Notes: generated by a model not told the origin, from the letters alone. Counted from the first letter of the stretch, positions 7,904-17,633 are shown. The stretch: DNA of 64,000 bases from Georgenia sp. SYP-B2076 (GCF_003991205.1 NZ_RXOZ01000031.1:248001-312000); one strand, 5' to 3'. Program-made: numbers and translations.

Positions 7904-8470
7904 ATGGGCAAGTTGATCTACGCAGCCAACACCTCGCTCGACGGCTACCTCGAGGACGAGACCGGCTCCTTCGATTGGTCCGTGCCTGACGAGGAGGTGC
8001 ACGCGTTCTGGAACGAGCACGAGCGGCACATCGGCACCTCGCTGTACGGCCGCCGCATGTACGAGACGATGCGCGTATGGGAGAGCGACGACTGGTTGAC
8101 GACCGAACCAGCCGTCGTCCGCGAATATGCACGGATCTGGCGCGACGCCGACAAGGTGGTCTACTCCTCAACGCTCGACGAGGTGTCGACGGCGCGGACG
8201 AGGATTGAGCGACAGTTCGAGCCCGAGGCGGTACGGCAGCTCAAGGAAACCTCCGACTCGGACCTGAGCATCGGCGGCGCTACCATCGGGGCCGAAGCGT
8301 TCCACCACGGGCTGGTGGACGAGTGCGTGCTGCTCCTGTGCCCCGTGACTGTGGGCGGCGGCAAGCCGGCGCTGCCCCGGGGCGTTCGGCTCGACCTCGA
8401 GCTGCTGGACCACCGTCGATTCCGCAATGGCGTGATCTACGTGCGCCACGCGGTACGAAGCGCTGCCTGA
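7904..8470 (+). CDS. Dihydrofolate reductase-like (RibD C-terminal fold) protein
   Basis: An intact 188-residue protein of the DHFR/RibD-C family: MGKLIYAANTSLDGYLED at the N-terminus, GTSLYGRRMYETM (NADPH-binding turn), VVYSSTLDEV, and the C-terminal DLSIGGATIGAEAFHHGLVD plus PVTVGGGKPALP. These proteins are single-domain NADPH-dependent reductase relatives, mostly of unknown substrate, in actinobacteria. ATG 7904 has GGAGG about seven bases upstream; the frame is open further upstream but crosses the DUF3024 remnant. It is the best-preserved gene on the right side of the island. Confidence 0.85.
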   Translation: MGKLIYAANTSLDGYLEDETGSFDWSVPDEEVHAFWNEHERHIGTSLYGRRMYETMRVWESDDWLTTEPAVVREYARIWRDADKVVYSSTLDEVSTARTRIERQFEPEAVRQLKETSDSDLSIGGATIGAEAFHHGLVDECVLLLCPVTVGGGKPALPRGVRLDLELLDHRRFRNGVIYVRHAVRSAA

Positions 8471-8575
8471 GACCCGTGGTGGCTATCGCGGTTGTCGGGG
8501 AGCGCCGGGACTGGCTCACTGCGGCGCACTGCTCGTCTCGCGCGTCGCTGCCTGATCGGTCCGCAGTGTGGTGGG

Positions 8576-9017
8576 ATGTCGACGGTGACGGTGAACGAAG
8601 TGTTCGATGGTCACGTGGCGCTGAAGATCGAGTGCCTCGACCGGATCCAACCTCAACGGGTGCGTTCCGACACTGCAGGTCGCCGGGCAGGTGGTGAAGT
8701 TCATGCGGAATGCCCTGGGATTCCCGATCCCCTCGCCGGCGATCATGGAGAAGATCGGCACCCGGTTCCGTCGCGCTGTCAACGCCTTCGCCGAGGCGAA
8801 CGGCATCCGGATCATCCGGTTCGGCAAGGGCGACCGGAAGGTCGAGGTGATGTGCCGGTACCTCGACGCCCAGGCGAAGGCCGGCCATTCCGGGGTGGTG
8901 GCGGTCGGGGTGGCTCAGGAGTACCAGACTTTCTTCTCCTGCGTTGAACGGCAGGCATCGAACGGCATCCCGTGGTTCAGCTTCTACAAGGCCGACCGGC
9001 GGGTGACGTCACATTAA
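8576..9017 (+). pseudogene. Frameshifted and truncated member of an unnamed actinobacterial family
   Basis: ATG 8576 gives MSTVTVNEVFDGHVALKIEC then LDRI; one extra base near 8651 moves the sequence to the next frame, where LNGCVPTLQVAGQVVKFMRN and FRRAVNAFAEANGIRIIRFG continue, ending NGIPWFSFYKADRRVTSH and a stop. I recall longer proteins with this arrangement in actinobacteria, which continue well past the K-A-D-R-R-V motif, so this copy lacks its C-terminal half as well. I do not know the function. The stretches 8471-8575 and 9018-9133 show no gene. Confidence 0.5.
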
Positions 9018-9133
9018 AGACGTGCCAACCGATAGCGCCGGGTCCGGGATGCCCCTCCGAAGCAGCCCGATTCAAGCCATCCCGCTAAGAGCCATGCGCA
9101 CTCTCTGCGGACTGGGAGTGGTCACACCTGAGC

Positions 9134-9213
9134 TGCGCAAACGCGCCGTCTCAGACGTTGAAGCGGAACTCCACGACGTCGCCGTCCTGCATGATGTAGT
9201 CCTTGCCCTCGAT
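9134..9213 (-). repeat. Duplicated 3' end of ychF (intact-gene copy)
   Basis: The last ~63 bases of ychF plus ~18 bases beyond its stop match 3568-3646. With the left copy it brackets the ~5.5-kb accessory segment, as attL/attR-like ends would. Confidence 0.75.
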
Positions 9214-10236
9214 GCGCACCTTGCCGTGTGCCTTCGCCTCGGCCATCGAGCCCAGCTCGATCAGGGCGTCGAAGGAGACGACCTCGGCCTTGATGAAGCC
9301 GCGCTCGAAGTCGGTGTGGATGACGCCGGCGGCCTGCGGGGCGGTCCAGCCCTGGTGGATGGTCCACGCCCGGGCCTCCTTGGGGCCGGCCGTCAGGTAG
9401 GTCTGGAGGCCGAGGGTCTGGAAGCCGACGCGGGCGAGCTTGTCGAGTCCCGCCTCGTCCTGGCCGGTCTCGGCGAGCATCTCGGCGGCCTCGTCGGGCT
9501 CGAGCTCGACGAGCTCGGACTCGAACTTCGCGTCGAGGAAGATTGCCTCGGCCGGGGCGACGAGCTCACGCAGCTCGGCCTGCAGGGCCTCATCGGCCAG
9601 GCCGTCGTCGTCGGTGTTGAAGACGTAGATGAACGGCTTCGTCGTCATGAGCTGGAAGGTGGCGAGGATCTCGGGGTCCAGGCCGGCCGCGGCGGCGCCC
9701 GCGGACAGCAGCGTGCCCTGCTCGAGGAGCGCGACGGCGCCCTTGGCGGTCTCCAGGACCTCCGGGGCGGTCTTCTTGCCTCGGACCTCCTTCTCCAGCC
9801 GCGGCAGCGCCTTCTCCAGCGTCTGCAGGTCCGCGAGGACCAGCTCGGTGGAGATCGTCTCGATGTCGTCCTTGGGGTCGACCTTGCCCTCGACGTGCAC
9901 GACGTCGGGGTCGGCGAAGGCGCGGGTGACCTGGCAGATGGCGTCGGCCTCGCGGATGTTGGCGAGGAACTGGTTGCCGAGCCCCTCCCCCTCCGAGGCG
10001 CCCTTGACGATCCCCGCGATGTCGACGAAGGAGACCGTGGCCGGGACCAGGCGCTCGGAGCGGAACACCTCCGCCAGCCTGCCCAGGCGCGGGTCGGGCA
10101 GCGGGACGATGCCGATGTTCGGCTCGATAGTCGCGAACGGGTAGTTCGCCGCGAGCACGCTCGCGCGGGTCAGGGCGTTGAACAGGGTGGACTTGCCGAC
10201 GTTGGGCAGTCCAGCGATTCCGATGGTGAGGGCCAC
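9151..10236 (-). CDS. ychF: Redox-regulated ATPase/GTPase YchF (OLA1 family)
   Basis: A 361-residue YchF, the normal family length. Residues 9-17 are the P-loop GLPNVGKST, followed by [19 protein letters not shown] (switch), [20 protein letters not shown] (G3 region) and the C-terminal TGS-like domain with [18 protein letters not shown] and [18 protein letters not shown]. The family binds ATP, associates with ribosomes and affects stress responses. GTG 10236 is the start ([10 protein letters not shown]); much longer upstream reading in the same frame has no similarity. Its 3' end appears to have been an integration site. Confidence 0.95.
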   Translation of the reverse strand: MALTIGIAGLPNVGKSTLFNALTRASVLAANYPFATIEPNIGIVPLPDPRLGRLAEVFRSERLVPATVSFVDIAGIVKGASEGEGLGNQFLANIREADAICQVTRAFADPDVVHVEGKVDPKDDIETISTELVLADLQTLEKALPRLEKEVRGKKTAPEVLETAKGAVALLEQGTLLSAGAAAAGLDPEILATFQLMTTKPFIYVFNTDDDGLADEALQAELRELVAPAEAIFLDAKFESELVELEPDEAAEMLAETGQDEAGLDKLARVGFQTLGLQTYLTAGPKEARAWTIHQGWTAPQAAGVIHTDFERGFIKAEVVSFDALIELGSMAEAKAHGKVRIEGKDYIMQDGDVVEFRFNV

Positions 10237-10404
10237 GTGGGCCGAGTCTACGTGCTGGGAAGGCGGCGGCCCGTGTGACGTTGCCGGCACGTGGGCCGCC
10301 GCGCCGGGATCGCGGGGGCACGCGCCGGGACCTGAAGGGTCGTCATGCACCCGGGCGGCCGCGCGTCCGCGGCGATGTCGGTGCCTGCTGGCAGGGTGCG
10401 GACC

Positions 10405-11643
10405 ATGGAGATGACAACAGTGCTGCTGATGCTCGTGGGGATCGCCGTCGGGCTGGCGGTGGGCTTCGCGGTGGCGGCCGCGCGCGCCGCGGCCCGCCGC
10501 TCGGACGAGGTGGCGGCCATCGGCGCCGAGTCGAGCGGGCTGCGCGCGCGGGCGGCGGCCGCCGAGGCCCGCGCCGAGCGCCTCGCCGAGGAGGTCGACG
10601 AGCTTCACGAGCGCGCCCGTCACGACCACGACGTGCTGCAGGCCCTCGCCCCCGTCCGGGCCACGCTCGCCCAGGTCGGGGAGCACGTCGCGCTGCTCGA
10701 GCGGGAGCGCACGGAGCAGTACACGGTGCTGACCGAGCAGCTGCACCACGCCAGGCGCTCCGACGTCGAGCTCCAGCGCACGACGGCGCAGCTCGAGAGC
10801 GCCTTGCGCTCGACGTCCGCGCGGGGGCAGTGGGGCGAGGTCGAGCTGCACCGTGTCCTGGAGGCCTCGGGCATGATGCGCCACGTCGACTTCGTCGAGC
10901 AGCGCTCCCTCGGCGGGGTGGGCGCCGCCGGACGGGGCGCCGCCGGCGCCGGGCGGCCCGACGTCGTCGTGCACCTGCCGGGCGAGAAGTACCTGGCCGT
11001 GGACGCCAAGGTGCCCATGGACTCCTACCTCGAGGCCAGCGCGATCAGCGAGCGCGCCGGCGGCGAGGAGGCCGACCGGCGCGAGCGCCTGCTGGCGGCC
11101 CACGCCAAGGCGCTGCGCGCCCACGTCGACGCCCTGGCCAAGCGTCGCTACCACGAGCAGCTGCCCGGCTCCCCCGAACTCGTGGTCATGTTCGTGCCCT
11201 CCGAAGGCCTGCTTGCCGCGGCGATGGAGGCCGACCCGTCGCTCCTGGAGTACGCGCTGCGTCACGGCGTGGCGCCCACGGCGCCGGCCTCCCTGCTGGC
11301 TCTGCTGCGCACGACGGCGTCGATCTGGTCCGCGGAGCAGGTCACCGCCGAGGCCAAGGAGCTGCTCGCGCTGGGTCGCACGCTGTACGAGCGGATCGGT
11401 GTGGTGGCCGGGCACCTCTCCACGCTCGGCCGCTCGCTGCGCTCGAGCGTGCAGCACTACAACAAGGCGGTGGCGTCGATGGAGCAGCGTCTGCTCGTCA
11501 CGGCGCGGGACTTCGAGTCGCTGGCGGAGGGCAAGGACCTCACCGTCGAGGCGATCGACGCGGACGACGCCCAGGTGCGGACGTTCACCGCGCCCGAGCT
11601 CGTGGACGTGGAGGGCGAGGACCGCGTGGCCCGCCTGGCCTAG
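10405..11643 (+). CDS. rmuC: DNA recombination protein RmuC
   Basis: A 412-residue RmuC. An N-terminal membrane anchor ([20 protein letters not shown]) leads to an Ala/Glu/Arg-rich coiled coil (residues ~30-130), then the nuclease-like domain with [38 protein letters not shown] and [19 protein letters not shown]. RmuC limits certain sequence inversions and is predicted to have a restriction-endonuclease-like core. ATG 10405 is preferred, with AGGG eight bases upstream; ATG 10411 is nearby. The TAG stop shares the tetranucleotide CTAG with the stop of the convergent ispH. Confidence 0.9.
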   Translation: MEMTTVLLMLVGIAVGLAVGFAVAAARAAARRSDEVAAIGAESSGLRARAAAAEARAERLAEEVDELHERARHDHDVLQALAPVRATLAQVGEHVALLERERTEQYTVLTEQLHHARRSDVELQRTTAQLESALRSTSARGQWGEVELHRVLEASGMMRHVDFVEQRSLGGVGAAGRGAAGAGRPDVVVHLPGEKYLAVDAKVPMDSYLEASAISERAGGEEADRRERLLAAHAKALRAHVDALAKRRYHEQLPGSPELVVMFVPSEGLLAAAMEADPSLLEYALRHGVAPTAPASLLALLRTTASIWSAEQVTAEAKELLALGRTLYERIGVVAGHLSTLGRSLRSSVQHYNKAVASMEQRLLVTARDFESLAEGKDLTVEAIDADDAQVRTFTAPELVDVEGEDRVARLA

Positions 11644-12794
11644 GCGCCAGGCGTCGCCGTCGCCGCAGCGGCGACCGCGCGCTCGCGCCGGGCCCGGTGG
11701 GGACGGTCGGGCTGCTCGCCGGCCTTCTTCAGGTCCGACCGCAGGTTCTTGGGCAGGGAGAACATGATGTCCTCGGTGGCGGTCCGCACCTCCTCGACGC
11801 CGGTGAAGCCCAGCTCCTTGAGCTGCTCGATCACGGTGCGCACGAGGATCTCGGGCACCGACGCACCCGAGGTCAGCCCGACCGTCGTCGCCCCCTCCAG
11901 CCAGGCGGGATCGACCTCGTCGGCCTTGTCGACCCGGTAGGCGGCGCCGGCGCCGGCCTCGAGGGCGACCTCGACCAGGCGCACCGAGTTCGAGGAGTTC
12001 GCGGACCCGACGACGATGACGACGTCGGCGCCGGGCGCCAGCTTCTTCACCGCGACCTGACGGTTCTGGGTGGCGTAGCAGATGTCGTCACTGGGCGGGT
12101 CCTGGAGGTGGGGGAAACGCTCACGCAGCAGCTTCACCGTCTCCATGGCCTCGTCCACGCTCAGAGTGGTCTGCGAGAGCCAGATGACCTTCTCCGGGTC
12201 GCGCACCTGCACCCCGTCCACCTCGTGGGGGCCGTTGACGACCTGGATGTGCTCGGGCGCCTCGCCCTGGGTGCCCTCGACCTCCTCGTGGCCGTCGTGG
12301 CCGATGAGGAGGATGTCGTAGTCCTCGCTGGCGAAGCGCACGGCCTCCTTGTGCACCTTGGTCACCAGCGGGCACGTGGCGTCGATGGTGGCGAGGTTGC
12401 GCGCCGCGGCCTGCGCGTGCACGGCCGGCGAGACTCCGTGCGCGGAGAACACCACCCGCGCGCCCTCGGGGACCTCGTCGGTCTCCGAGACGAAGATGGC
12501 GCCGCGCTGGCTGAGCGTCTCGACGACGAACTTGTTGTGCACGATCTCCTTGCGCACGTAGACCGGCGCCCCGTACAGCTCCAGCGCCTTCTCCACGGCG
12601 TCGACGGCGCGGTCGACGCCGGCGCAGTAGCCGCGCGGCGCCGCCAGCAGGATGCGCTTGCCGTTCACGGCCGGCACGCTCTCGACCGGGCTGGGGAACG
12701 CCGACGCCCCGGCGAGGGACGACGTCGTCCCGACGCCCGGGGTCGTGGTGGCGGTCGTGGTGGCGGTTGGCGCGGTGGCGTCGGCGGAAGTCAC
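11640..12794 (-). CDS. ispH: 4-hydroxy-3-methylbut-2-enyl diphosphate reductase (IspH/LytB)
   Basis: The last enzyme of the MEP isoprenoid pathway, making IPP and DMAPP. The three [4Fe-4S] cysteines are visible in [26 protein letters not shown] and [11 protein letters not shown]; the active-site loops SAHGVSP, GHDGHEE and GSANSSNS are intact. The N-terminal ~45 residues (rich in Thr/Ala/Pro) and the C-terminal Ala-rich tail lie outside the core. The start is uncertain: GTG 12794 is used here, but ATG 12830 is open and neither has an ideal ribosome site. Confidence 0.93.
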   Translation of the reverse strand: MTSADATAPTATTTATTTPGVGTTSSLAGASAFPSPVESVPAVNGKRILLAAPRGYCAGVDRAVDAVEKALELYGAPVYVRKEIVHNKFVVETLSQRGAIFVSETDEVPEGARVVFSAHGVSPAVHAQAAARNLATIDATCPLVTKVHKEAVRFASEDYDILLIGHDGHEEVEGTQGEAPEHIQVVNGPHEVDGVQVRDPEKVIWLSQTTLSVDEAMETVKLLRERFPHLQDPPSDDICYATQNRQVAVKKLAPGADVVIVVGSANSSNSVRLVEVALEAGAGAAYRVDKADEVDPAWLEGATTVGLTSGASVPEILVRTVIEQLKELGFTGVEEVRTATEDIMFSLPKNLRSDLKKAGEQPDRPHRARRERAVAAAATATPGA

Positions 12795-13006
12795 CGCTCC
12801 AGAGTACGGGCGCCCCACAAACCGGGCCATGAGCTGCGTCACGCCTGCTCACCATGACGGCGACGTGCCCGGCGGCGTCGGCCGTGGCGGGTGGGTCCCG
12901 GCTCGGGGATTCGTCGGGCCGGGACGCCCGGGGGCGTGGGTCACGGCGGCGGGGGGCGCGGCGCGCCCAGCAGCCGCCCGCCGCCCTCGGGAGGCAGGAT
13001 CAGCAC

Positions 13007-13429
13007 ATGCCTACGAACCTCCTCGGTCCCGACCCGATCCTGCTGCCCGAAGACCACCCCGACGTGCCGGCGCGCGCGGCACTGGACGCCGGTGAGGACG
13101 CCCGCGCGGTGGCGGCCCGCTACCCGGCCGCGAGCCTGGCCTGGGCGACGCTGGCGCGCGCCGCCCTCGACGGCGGCGACCCCGTGGCCGCCTACGCCTT
13201 CGCCCGCACCGGCTACCACCGCGGCCTCGACGCGCTGCGCAAGGCCGGATGGCGCGGGCAGGGCCCCGTGCCCGCCAGCCACCTGCCGAACCAGGGCTTC
13301 CTCCTCTCGGTGCTGGCGCTGGCCGACGCCGCCGCCGCCATCGGCGAGGCCGACGAGGTCGCGCGGTGCCACAAGCTGCTCGACGACTCCGACCCGGAGG
13401 CCCTCGCCGTCCTCGGCGTGGATCGCTGA
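13007..13429 (+). CDS. DUF3151 family protein
   Basis: A 140-residue DUF3151 protein: MPTNLLGPDPILLPEDHP, then YPAASLAWATLARAAL, AYAFARTGYHRGLDALRKAG and GWRGQGPVPASHLPNQGFL, the conserved stretches of this actinobacterial family. The helical repeats resemble a TPR-like fold. Function is unknown. ATG 13007 has GGGAGGCAGG upstream. It stands as a single gene between the divergent ispH and xseA. Confidence 0.88.
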   Translation: MPTNLLGPDPILLPEDHPDVPARAALDAGEDARAVAARYPAASLAWATLARAALDGGDPVAAYAFARTGYHRGLDALRKAGWRGQGPVPASHLPNQGFLLSVLALADAAAAIGEADEVARCHKLLDDSDPEALAVLGVDR

Positions 13430-13437
13430 ACAGCTGG

Positions 13438-13504
13438 CCGGCCGGGCGTGCCGGCGGCCCCGGGCGTGGCGGGCCGGGCGTGCCGGCGGCCCCGAGGGTG
13501 GCCG
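13438..13504. repeat. Imperfect tandem repeat, unit ~32 bp, between DUF3151 and xseA
   Basis: Two adjacent copies of a GC-rich unit beginning GCCGGGCGTGCCGGCGGCCC differ at few positions; a partial third follows. The strong internal complementarity could act as a terminator for the DUF3151 gene. Confidence 0.6.
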
Positions 13505-13574
13505 GCCGGGTGCCGGGGGTCTCGGGTGTGGGCGGCCACGCCGTCGTGTCGGTGGACGGTGAGAGGCTGGGGCC

Positions 13575-14861
13575 GTGAGCAGTGACAGCCCCTCCCAGAC
13601 CGCGCGCCGGCTGGCCGCCCGCGCCCTCGACACCACGGCCGAGAACCCGTGGCCGTTGCGCCTGCTCTCCTCGAAGATCGACCAGTACGTCAACCGGATG
13701 TCCCCGCTGTGGGTCGAGGGGCAGGTGGTCCAGCTCAACCGGCGCCCGGGCGCGAACCTCGCGTTCCTGACGCTTCGCGACACCGACGCCGACATGTCGA
13801 TGCCCGTGGCCGTGCAGGCGCGGGTGCTCGCGGCCATGGCCACCCCGCTCGAGGAGGGCGCGCACGTCGTCGTCCACGCCAAGCCGACCTTCTGGCCCAA
13901 GCGTGGGTCGCTCCAGCTGCAGGCCGACGACGTGCGCCCGGTGGGGGTAGGCGAGCTGCTCGCCCGCATCGAGCACCTCAAGCGCATCCTGGCGGCCGAG
14001 GGACTCTTCGACGCCGACCGCAAGGTGCCGCTGCCCTTCCTGCCGCGGTGCGTGGGCCTCGTCTGCGGGCGCGAGTCCAAGGCCGAGCACGACGTCGTCG
14101 TCAACGCCCATGCCCGCTGGCCCTCCCTGCGCTTCGAGATCCGCGAGGTCGCCGTCCAGGGCGCCCGGGCCGTCGCCGAGGTGACCTCCGCCATCGCCGA
14201 GCTCGACGCCGACCCGGCCGTGGAGGTCATCGTGGTGGCCCGCGGCGGCGGCGCGGTGGAGGACCTGCTGCCCTTCTCGAACGAGACCCTCGTGCGCGCC
14301 GCGGCGGTGTGCCGCACGCCCCTCGTCTCCGCCATCGGACACGAGACCGACAGCCCGCTGCTCGACCTGGTCGCCGACTACCGAGCCTCCACTCCCACGG
14401 ACGCGGCCAAGCGCATCGTGCCGGACGTCGTCGAGGAGCGGCGCCGGCTGGCCCAGGCGCGCCAGCGCATGCACCTGGCCATCACCGGCCGGCTGCGGGC
14501 GGAGCAGCGCGGCCTCGACCAGCTCCGCTCCCGTCCCGTCCTGGCCAGCCCGCACGCCCTGGTCACCGTCCGGGCGGAGGAGGTCGACCGCCTGCGCACG
14601 GCCGCTCGCCGCGCCTTCGCGTGGCGCACCGAACGGGCCTCCGCCGAGCTGCGGGCCGCGCACGCGCAGTTGCGGGCCCTCTCCCCCGCGGCGACCCTGG
14701 CCCGCGGGTACTCGGTCCTGCGCACGGACGCGGGCGCGGTGGTCCGCGCGGCCACGGACGTCGCCGCCGGGCAGCGCCTCGAGGCGCTGCTCTCCTCCGG
14801 GCGCCTGGGCGTCGAGGTCGTCAGCGCGTCCACGAAGGAGGGGGATCCTGCGGATGTCTGA
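13575..14861 (+). CDS. xseA: Exodeoxyribonuclease VII large subunit
   Basis: A 428-residue XseA. The N-terminal OB-fold (LWVEGQVVQLNRRPGANLAF and the following strands) binds ssDNA; the catalytic domain has CVGLVCGRESKAEHDVVVNA, VVARGGGAVEDLLPFSNE and AIGHETDSPLLDLVADYRAS-type motifs (IGHE...D, D-Y-R-A-S-T-P-T-D-A-A). A coiled-coil C-terminus carries the XseB contacts. The enzyme degrades ssDNA from both ends in repair. Start is GTG 13575. Its stop overlaps the xseB start by 8 bases, so the two are translationally coupled. Confidence 0.95.
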   Translation: MSSDSPSQTARRLAARALDTTAENPWPLRLLSSKIDQYVNRMSPLWVEGQVVQLNRRPGANLAFLTLRDTDADMSMPVAVQARVLAAMATPLEEGAHVVVHAKPTFWPKRGSLQLQADDVRPVGVGELLARIEHLKRILAAEGLFDADRKVPLPFLPRCVGLVCGRESKAEHDVVVNAHARWPSLRFEIREVAVQGARAVAEVTSAIAELDADPAVEVIVVARGGGAVEDLLPFSNETLVRAAAVCRTPLVSAIGHETDSPLLDLVADYRASTPTDAAKRIVPDVVEERRRLAQARQRMHLAITGRLRAEQRGLDQLRSRPVLASPHALVTVRAEEVDRLRTAARRAFAWRTERASAELRAAHAQLRALSPAATLARGYSVLRTDAGAVVRAATDVAAGQRLEALLSSGRLGVEVVSASTKEGDPADV

Positions 14862-15198
14862 GGCCTCTGGGAGACTGACGGGCGTGAGCCAGACCAACAC
14901 GACCCAGCTGCCCGACGTCTCCACGCTGTCCTATGAGCAGGCACGTGACGAGCTCGTGGACGTCGTGCGCCGCCTGGAGGCGGGCTCCACCGCGCTCGAG
15001 GACGCGCTCACCCTCTGGGAGCGCGGGGAGGCGCTCGCTGCCCGCTGCCAGGCGTGGCTCGACAACGCCCGCGAGCGCCTGGACTCCGCCCGTTCGGCGT
15101 CGGCGGTGGGCACCGAGACCGGGGGCCCGGACACGGAGGCCGCGCGAGAGGCCGCGCTGGACGACGCGGCGGCCGCCGTCGGCGAGGACCCGCGATGA
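14854..15198 (+). CDS. xseB: Exodeoxyribonuclease VII small subunit
   Basis: A 114-residue protein with the XseB helical hairpin: LSYEQARDELVDVVRRLEAG and LEDALTLWERGEALAARCQA. XseB multimerises along XseA and is needed for activity. ATG 14854 overlaps xseA; GTG 14884 is an alternative and would trim ten residues. The last ~35 residues, rich in Ala/Glu, are an extension. Its TGA overlaps the next start by the ATGA tetranucleotide. Confidence 0.9.
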   Translation: MSEASGRLTGVSQTNTTQLPDVSTLSYEQARDELVDVVRRLEAGSTALEDALTLWERGEALAARCQAWLDNARERLDSARSASAVGTETGGPDTEAAREAALDDAAAAVGEDPR

Positions 15199-16268
15199 GC
15201 GAGCCCACCCGCCGCTCGGCGAAGGCGCCGGCGGAGCACCGCCGCTTCCGCGCGGAGGACGACCCGGAGCTGCGCGCCGGGCCGCCGCCGTCGACCACGC
15301 GCGCGTACGGCCCCGGCCAGCACGCCCATCTGCCGGGCGAGCGCGGCGACGACGGCTCGGCGCTCGTGATCGGCGAGGCACTCATCGACATCGTCGAGCG
15401 ACCGGGCGAGACCCCGGCCGAGCACCCCGGCGGCTCACCCGCCAACGTCGCCGTGGGGCTGGCCCGGCTGGGCCGCGACGTCGAGCTGGTGAGCTGGTTC
15501 GCCGCCGACGCGCACGGCAGCCTGCTGCGCTCCCACCTGGAGCTCGAGAACGTGCGGCTCTCCGCCGCCTCCGCCCGGGCGGCGCGCACCTCGACGGCCC
15601 GGGCGCGCCTGGACGCCGCCGGCGGGGCGACCTACGTCTTCGAGCTGGAGTGGGCGCCGCCCCCGCCCGAACCCATGGTGGAGCCGCTGGTGGTCCACAC
15701 GGGCTCCATCGCCGCCGTGCTCGAACCGGGCGCCGGCACGGTGGCCGCCACCATCGCGCGGTACCGCGGCACGGCGACCATCACGTACGACCCGAACGTC
15801 CGCCCCAACCTCATGGGCGAGGCCGCTCAGACGCGCCGCACGGTCGAGGAGTTCGTGGCCCAGTCCGACGTCGTGAAGGTGTCCGACGAGGACCTCGCCT
15901 GGCTCGTCCCGGACACCGCCCCGGAGGCGGTCGCACGGCAGTGGCTCGGCCTCGGTCCCGCGCTCGTGGTGGTCACCCGTGGCGGCCGGGGCGCGTGGGC
16001 GGTGACCTCGACCGGCATCGAGCTCGACGTCGCCCCCTGGCCCGTGGAGGTGGCCGACACCGTGGGGGCCGGCGACTCCTTCACGGCCGGGCTCATCGAC
16101 GGTCTCTGGAGCGCGGGGCTGCTCGGGGCCGCGCACCGCGAGGCGCTGCGCGACATCGAGGCGGGCACGCTGCAACGGGTGCTGGACGAGGCTTCGCACA
16201 TCGCGGCCATCACGGTCTCCCGGGCGGGGGCGAACCCGCCGAGCCGCGCCGAGCTGACCGCCGAGTGA
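15195..16268 (+). CDS. PfkB-family carbohydrate kinase (fructokinase-like)
   Basis: A 357-residue ribokinase/PfkB-fold kinase. The first PfkB signature is GGSPANVAVGLARLGRDVEL and the second is DTVGAGDSFTAGLIDGL, with the catalytic base at about Asp294. An extra ~55-residue polar N-terminus precedes the first strand (ALVIGEALIDIVERPG). It probably phosphorylates fructose or a similar sugar; the specific substrate is not readable. It follows xseB with an ATGA overlap, an odd functional pairing. Directly downstream lies a convergent sugar ABC importer whose product it could use. Confidence 0.85.
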   Translation: MSEPTRRSAKAPAEHRRFRAEDDPELRAGPPPSTTRAYGPGQHAHLPGERGDDGSALVIGEALIDIVERPGETPAEHPGGSPANVAVGLARLGRDVELVSWFAADAHGSLLRSHLELENVRLSAASARAARTSTARARLDAAGGATYVFELEWAPPPPEPMVEPLVVHTGSIAAVLEPGAGTVAATIARYRGTATITYDPNVRPNLMGEAAQTRRTVEEFVAQSDVVKVSDEDLAWLVPDTAPEAVARQWLGLGPALVVVTRGGRGAWAVTSTGIELDVAPWPVEVADTVGAGDSFTAGLIDGLWSAGLLGAAHREALRDIEAGTLQRVLDEASHIAAITVSRAGANPPSRAELTAE

Positions 16269-16318
16269 CGGCCGCGCGGGCCGGCCGTGGCACAGCCGAC
16301 CCGCGGCGCAGCGACACC

Positions 16319-16343
16319 CCGGCGCCTCGGGCCGGGGCGCCGG
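16319..16343. terminator. Bidirectional terminator-like hairpin
   Basis: CCGGCGCC (16319-16326) pairs with GGCGCCGG (16336-16343) across a 9-base loop, between the convergent PfkB kinase and sugC-like genes. No U-tract, as usual in GC-rich actinobacteria. Confidence 0.5.
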
Positions 16344-16364
16344 GTCAGCCGCCGCGCGTCCTGA

Positions 16365-17633
16365 CTACACCCGGGCCATGGCCTCCCGGTCGGCCGCCCG
16401 CTTCCGGGCCCGCTCGATCGACCGCTCCCGCTGGCGCCGCGCCTCCTCGTCGAGCTGGTTCGCCCGGTCCTCGTCCCGGGTGAGGTTGTCGCCGGTCTCC
16501 GGGTCGAAGATGTGCATCTTCGACGGATCGACCCACAGCTCGGCGGTGTCGCCGTCCCGGACCCCGCTCATGGACTCCAGGGCCACGACGAGCTGGGTGC
16601 GCATCCCCTCACCGTCCAGGTCCCGGTCGAGCTCCTCGAGCTTGCCGCGCACGGCCTCGTGGGTCTCGAACGGCACGTAGGCGTAGAGCACCTCGCCGAG
16701 CCACTCCGTCACGTCGACGTTCGCGTCGAAGAGGAGACCCTGTGCGCGCTTGTCGTCGGAGAGCGTGCTCGCGTCGTCGAAGTCGTCGGGGCGGATCCCG
16801 ACGATGACGAGGTCCTTGCCCGCGACGGCCGCACGGAGCCGGTCGTCCAGGGGCACGTCGACGATCGGGAGGTGGAGCACGTCACCGCGGACCTCCCCGG
16901 GCAGGAAGTTCATCGGCGGGGAGCCGATGAACCCCGCGACGAAGAGGTTGACGGGCTGGTCGTAGAGCCCCCGGGGGCTGGCGACCTGCTGGAGGATCCC
17001 GCGCTTGAGCACCGCCACACGGTCCCCGAGGGTCATGGCCTCCGTCTGGTCGTGGGTCACGTACACGGTCGTGACCCCGAGGTCGCGCTGCAGGCGGGAG
17101 ATCTCCGTGCGCATCTGCCCGCGCAGCTTCGCGTCCAGGTTGGACAGCGGCTCGTCGAAGAGGAACGCGCGGGCCTCACGGACGATGGCCCGGCCCATGG
17201 CGACGCGCTGGCGCTGCCCGCCGGAGAGGTTCGCGGGCTTGCGGTCGAGGTGCTCGTTCAGCTCGAGCAGCCCCGCCGCCTTGCGCACGCGCTTGTCGAT
17301 CTCCTCGTCTGGGAGCCCCTTCTGCAGGCGCAGCGGGAACGCGATGTTCTCGTAGACCGTCAGGTGTGGGTAGAGCGCGTAGTTCTGGAACACCATCGCC
17401 AGGTCCCGGTCACGCGGGGCCCTGTCGTTGACGACCTGGTCGTCGATACGCATCTCGCCGGAGGTAATGTCCTCCAGCCCGACGATCATCCGCAGCAGCG
17501 TGGACTTCCCGCAGCCCGAGGGGCCCACGAGGATGACGAACTCGCCGTCGTCGATGTCCAGGGAGACGTCGTTGACGGCGGGGAACCCGTCGCCGTACTT
17601 CTTGACGATGTGGTCCATGGTGATGGATGCCAT
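16365..17633 (-). CDS. sugC: Sugar ABC importer ATP-binding protein (SugC/MsmK/UgpC type)
   Basis: A 422-residue ATPase. Walker [11 protein letters not shown]-loop [12 protein letters not shown], signature [15 protein letters not shown], Walker [10 protein letters not shown] and the H-loop [11 protein letters not shown] are all intact. A C-terminal TOBE/OB regulatory region ([20 protein letters not shown] onward) typical of MalK-like ATPases follows. The last ~35 residues are a charged, helical extension (Arg/Glu-rich). It energises the two permeases encoded just upstream. The gene order SBP-permease-permease-ATPase is that of mycobacterial lpqY-sugA-sugB-sugC, a trehalose recycling importer; substrate here is inferred. 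Confidence 0.88.
   Translation of the reverse strand: MASITMDHIVKKYGDGFPAVNDVSLDIDDGEFVILVGPSGCGKSTLLRMIVGLEDITSGEMRIDDQVVNDRAPRDRDLAMVFQNYALYPHLTVYENIAFPLRLQKGLPDEEIDKRVRKAAGLLELNEHLDRKPANLSGGQRQRVAMGRAIVREARAFLFDEPLSNLDAKLRGQMRTEISRLQRDLGVTTVYVTHDQTEAMTLGDRVAVLKRGILQQVASPRGLYDQPVNLFVAGFIGSPPMNFLPGEVRGDVLHLPIVDVPLDDRLRAAVAGKDLVIVGIRPDDFDDASTLSDDKRAQGLLFDANVDVTEWLGEVLYAYVPFETHEAVRGKLEELDRDLDGEGMRTQLVVALESMSGVRDGDTAELWVDPSKMHIFDPETGDNLTRDEDRANQLDEEARRQRERSIERARKRAADREAMARV

Noticed and set aside
10237-11457. A long N-terminal extension of YchF
   Set aside because: The frame is open but lies antisense to rmuC; YchF is normally 361-364 residues and GTG 10236 gives exactly that.
10275-12857. An 860-codon open frame on the plus strand
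   Set aside because: It runs antisense to ispH and out of frame through rmuC; its residues are Arg/Gly-rich GC-frame noise with no family similarity.
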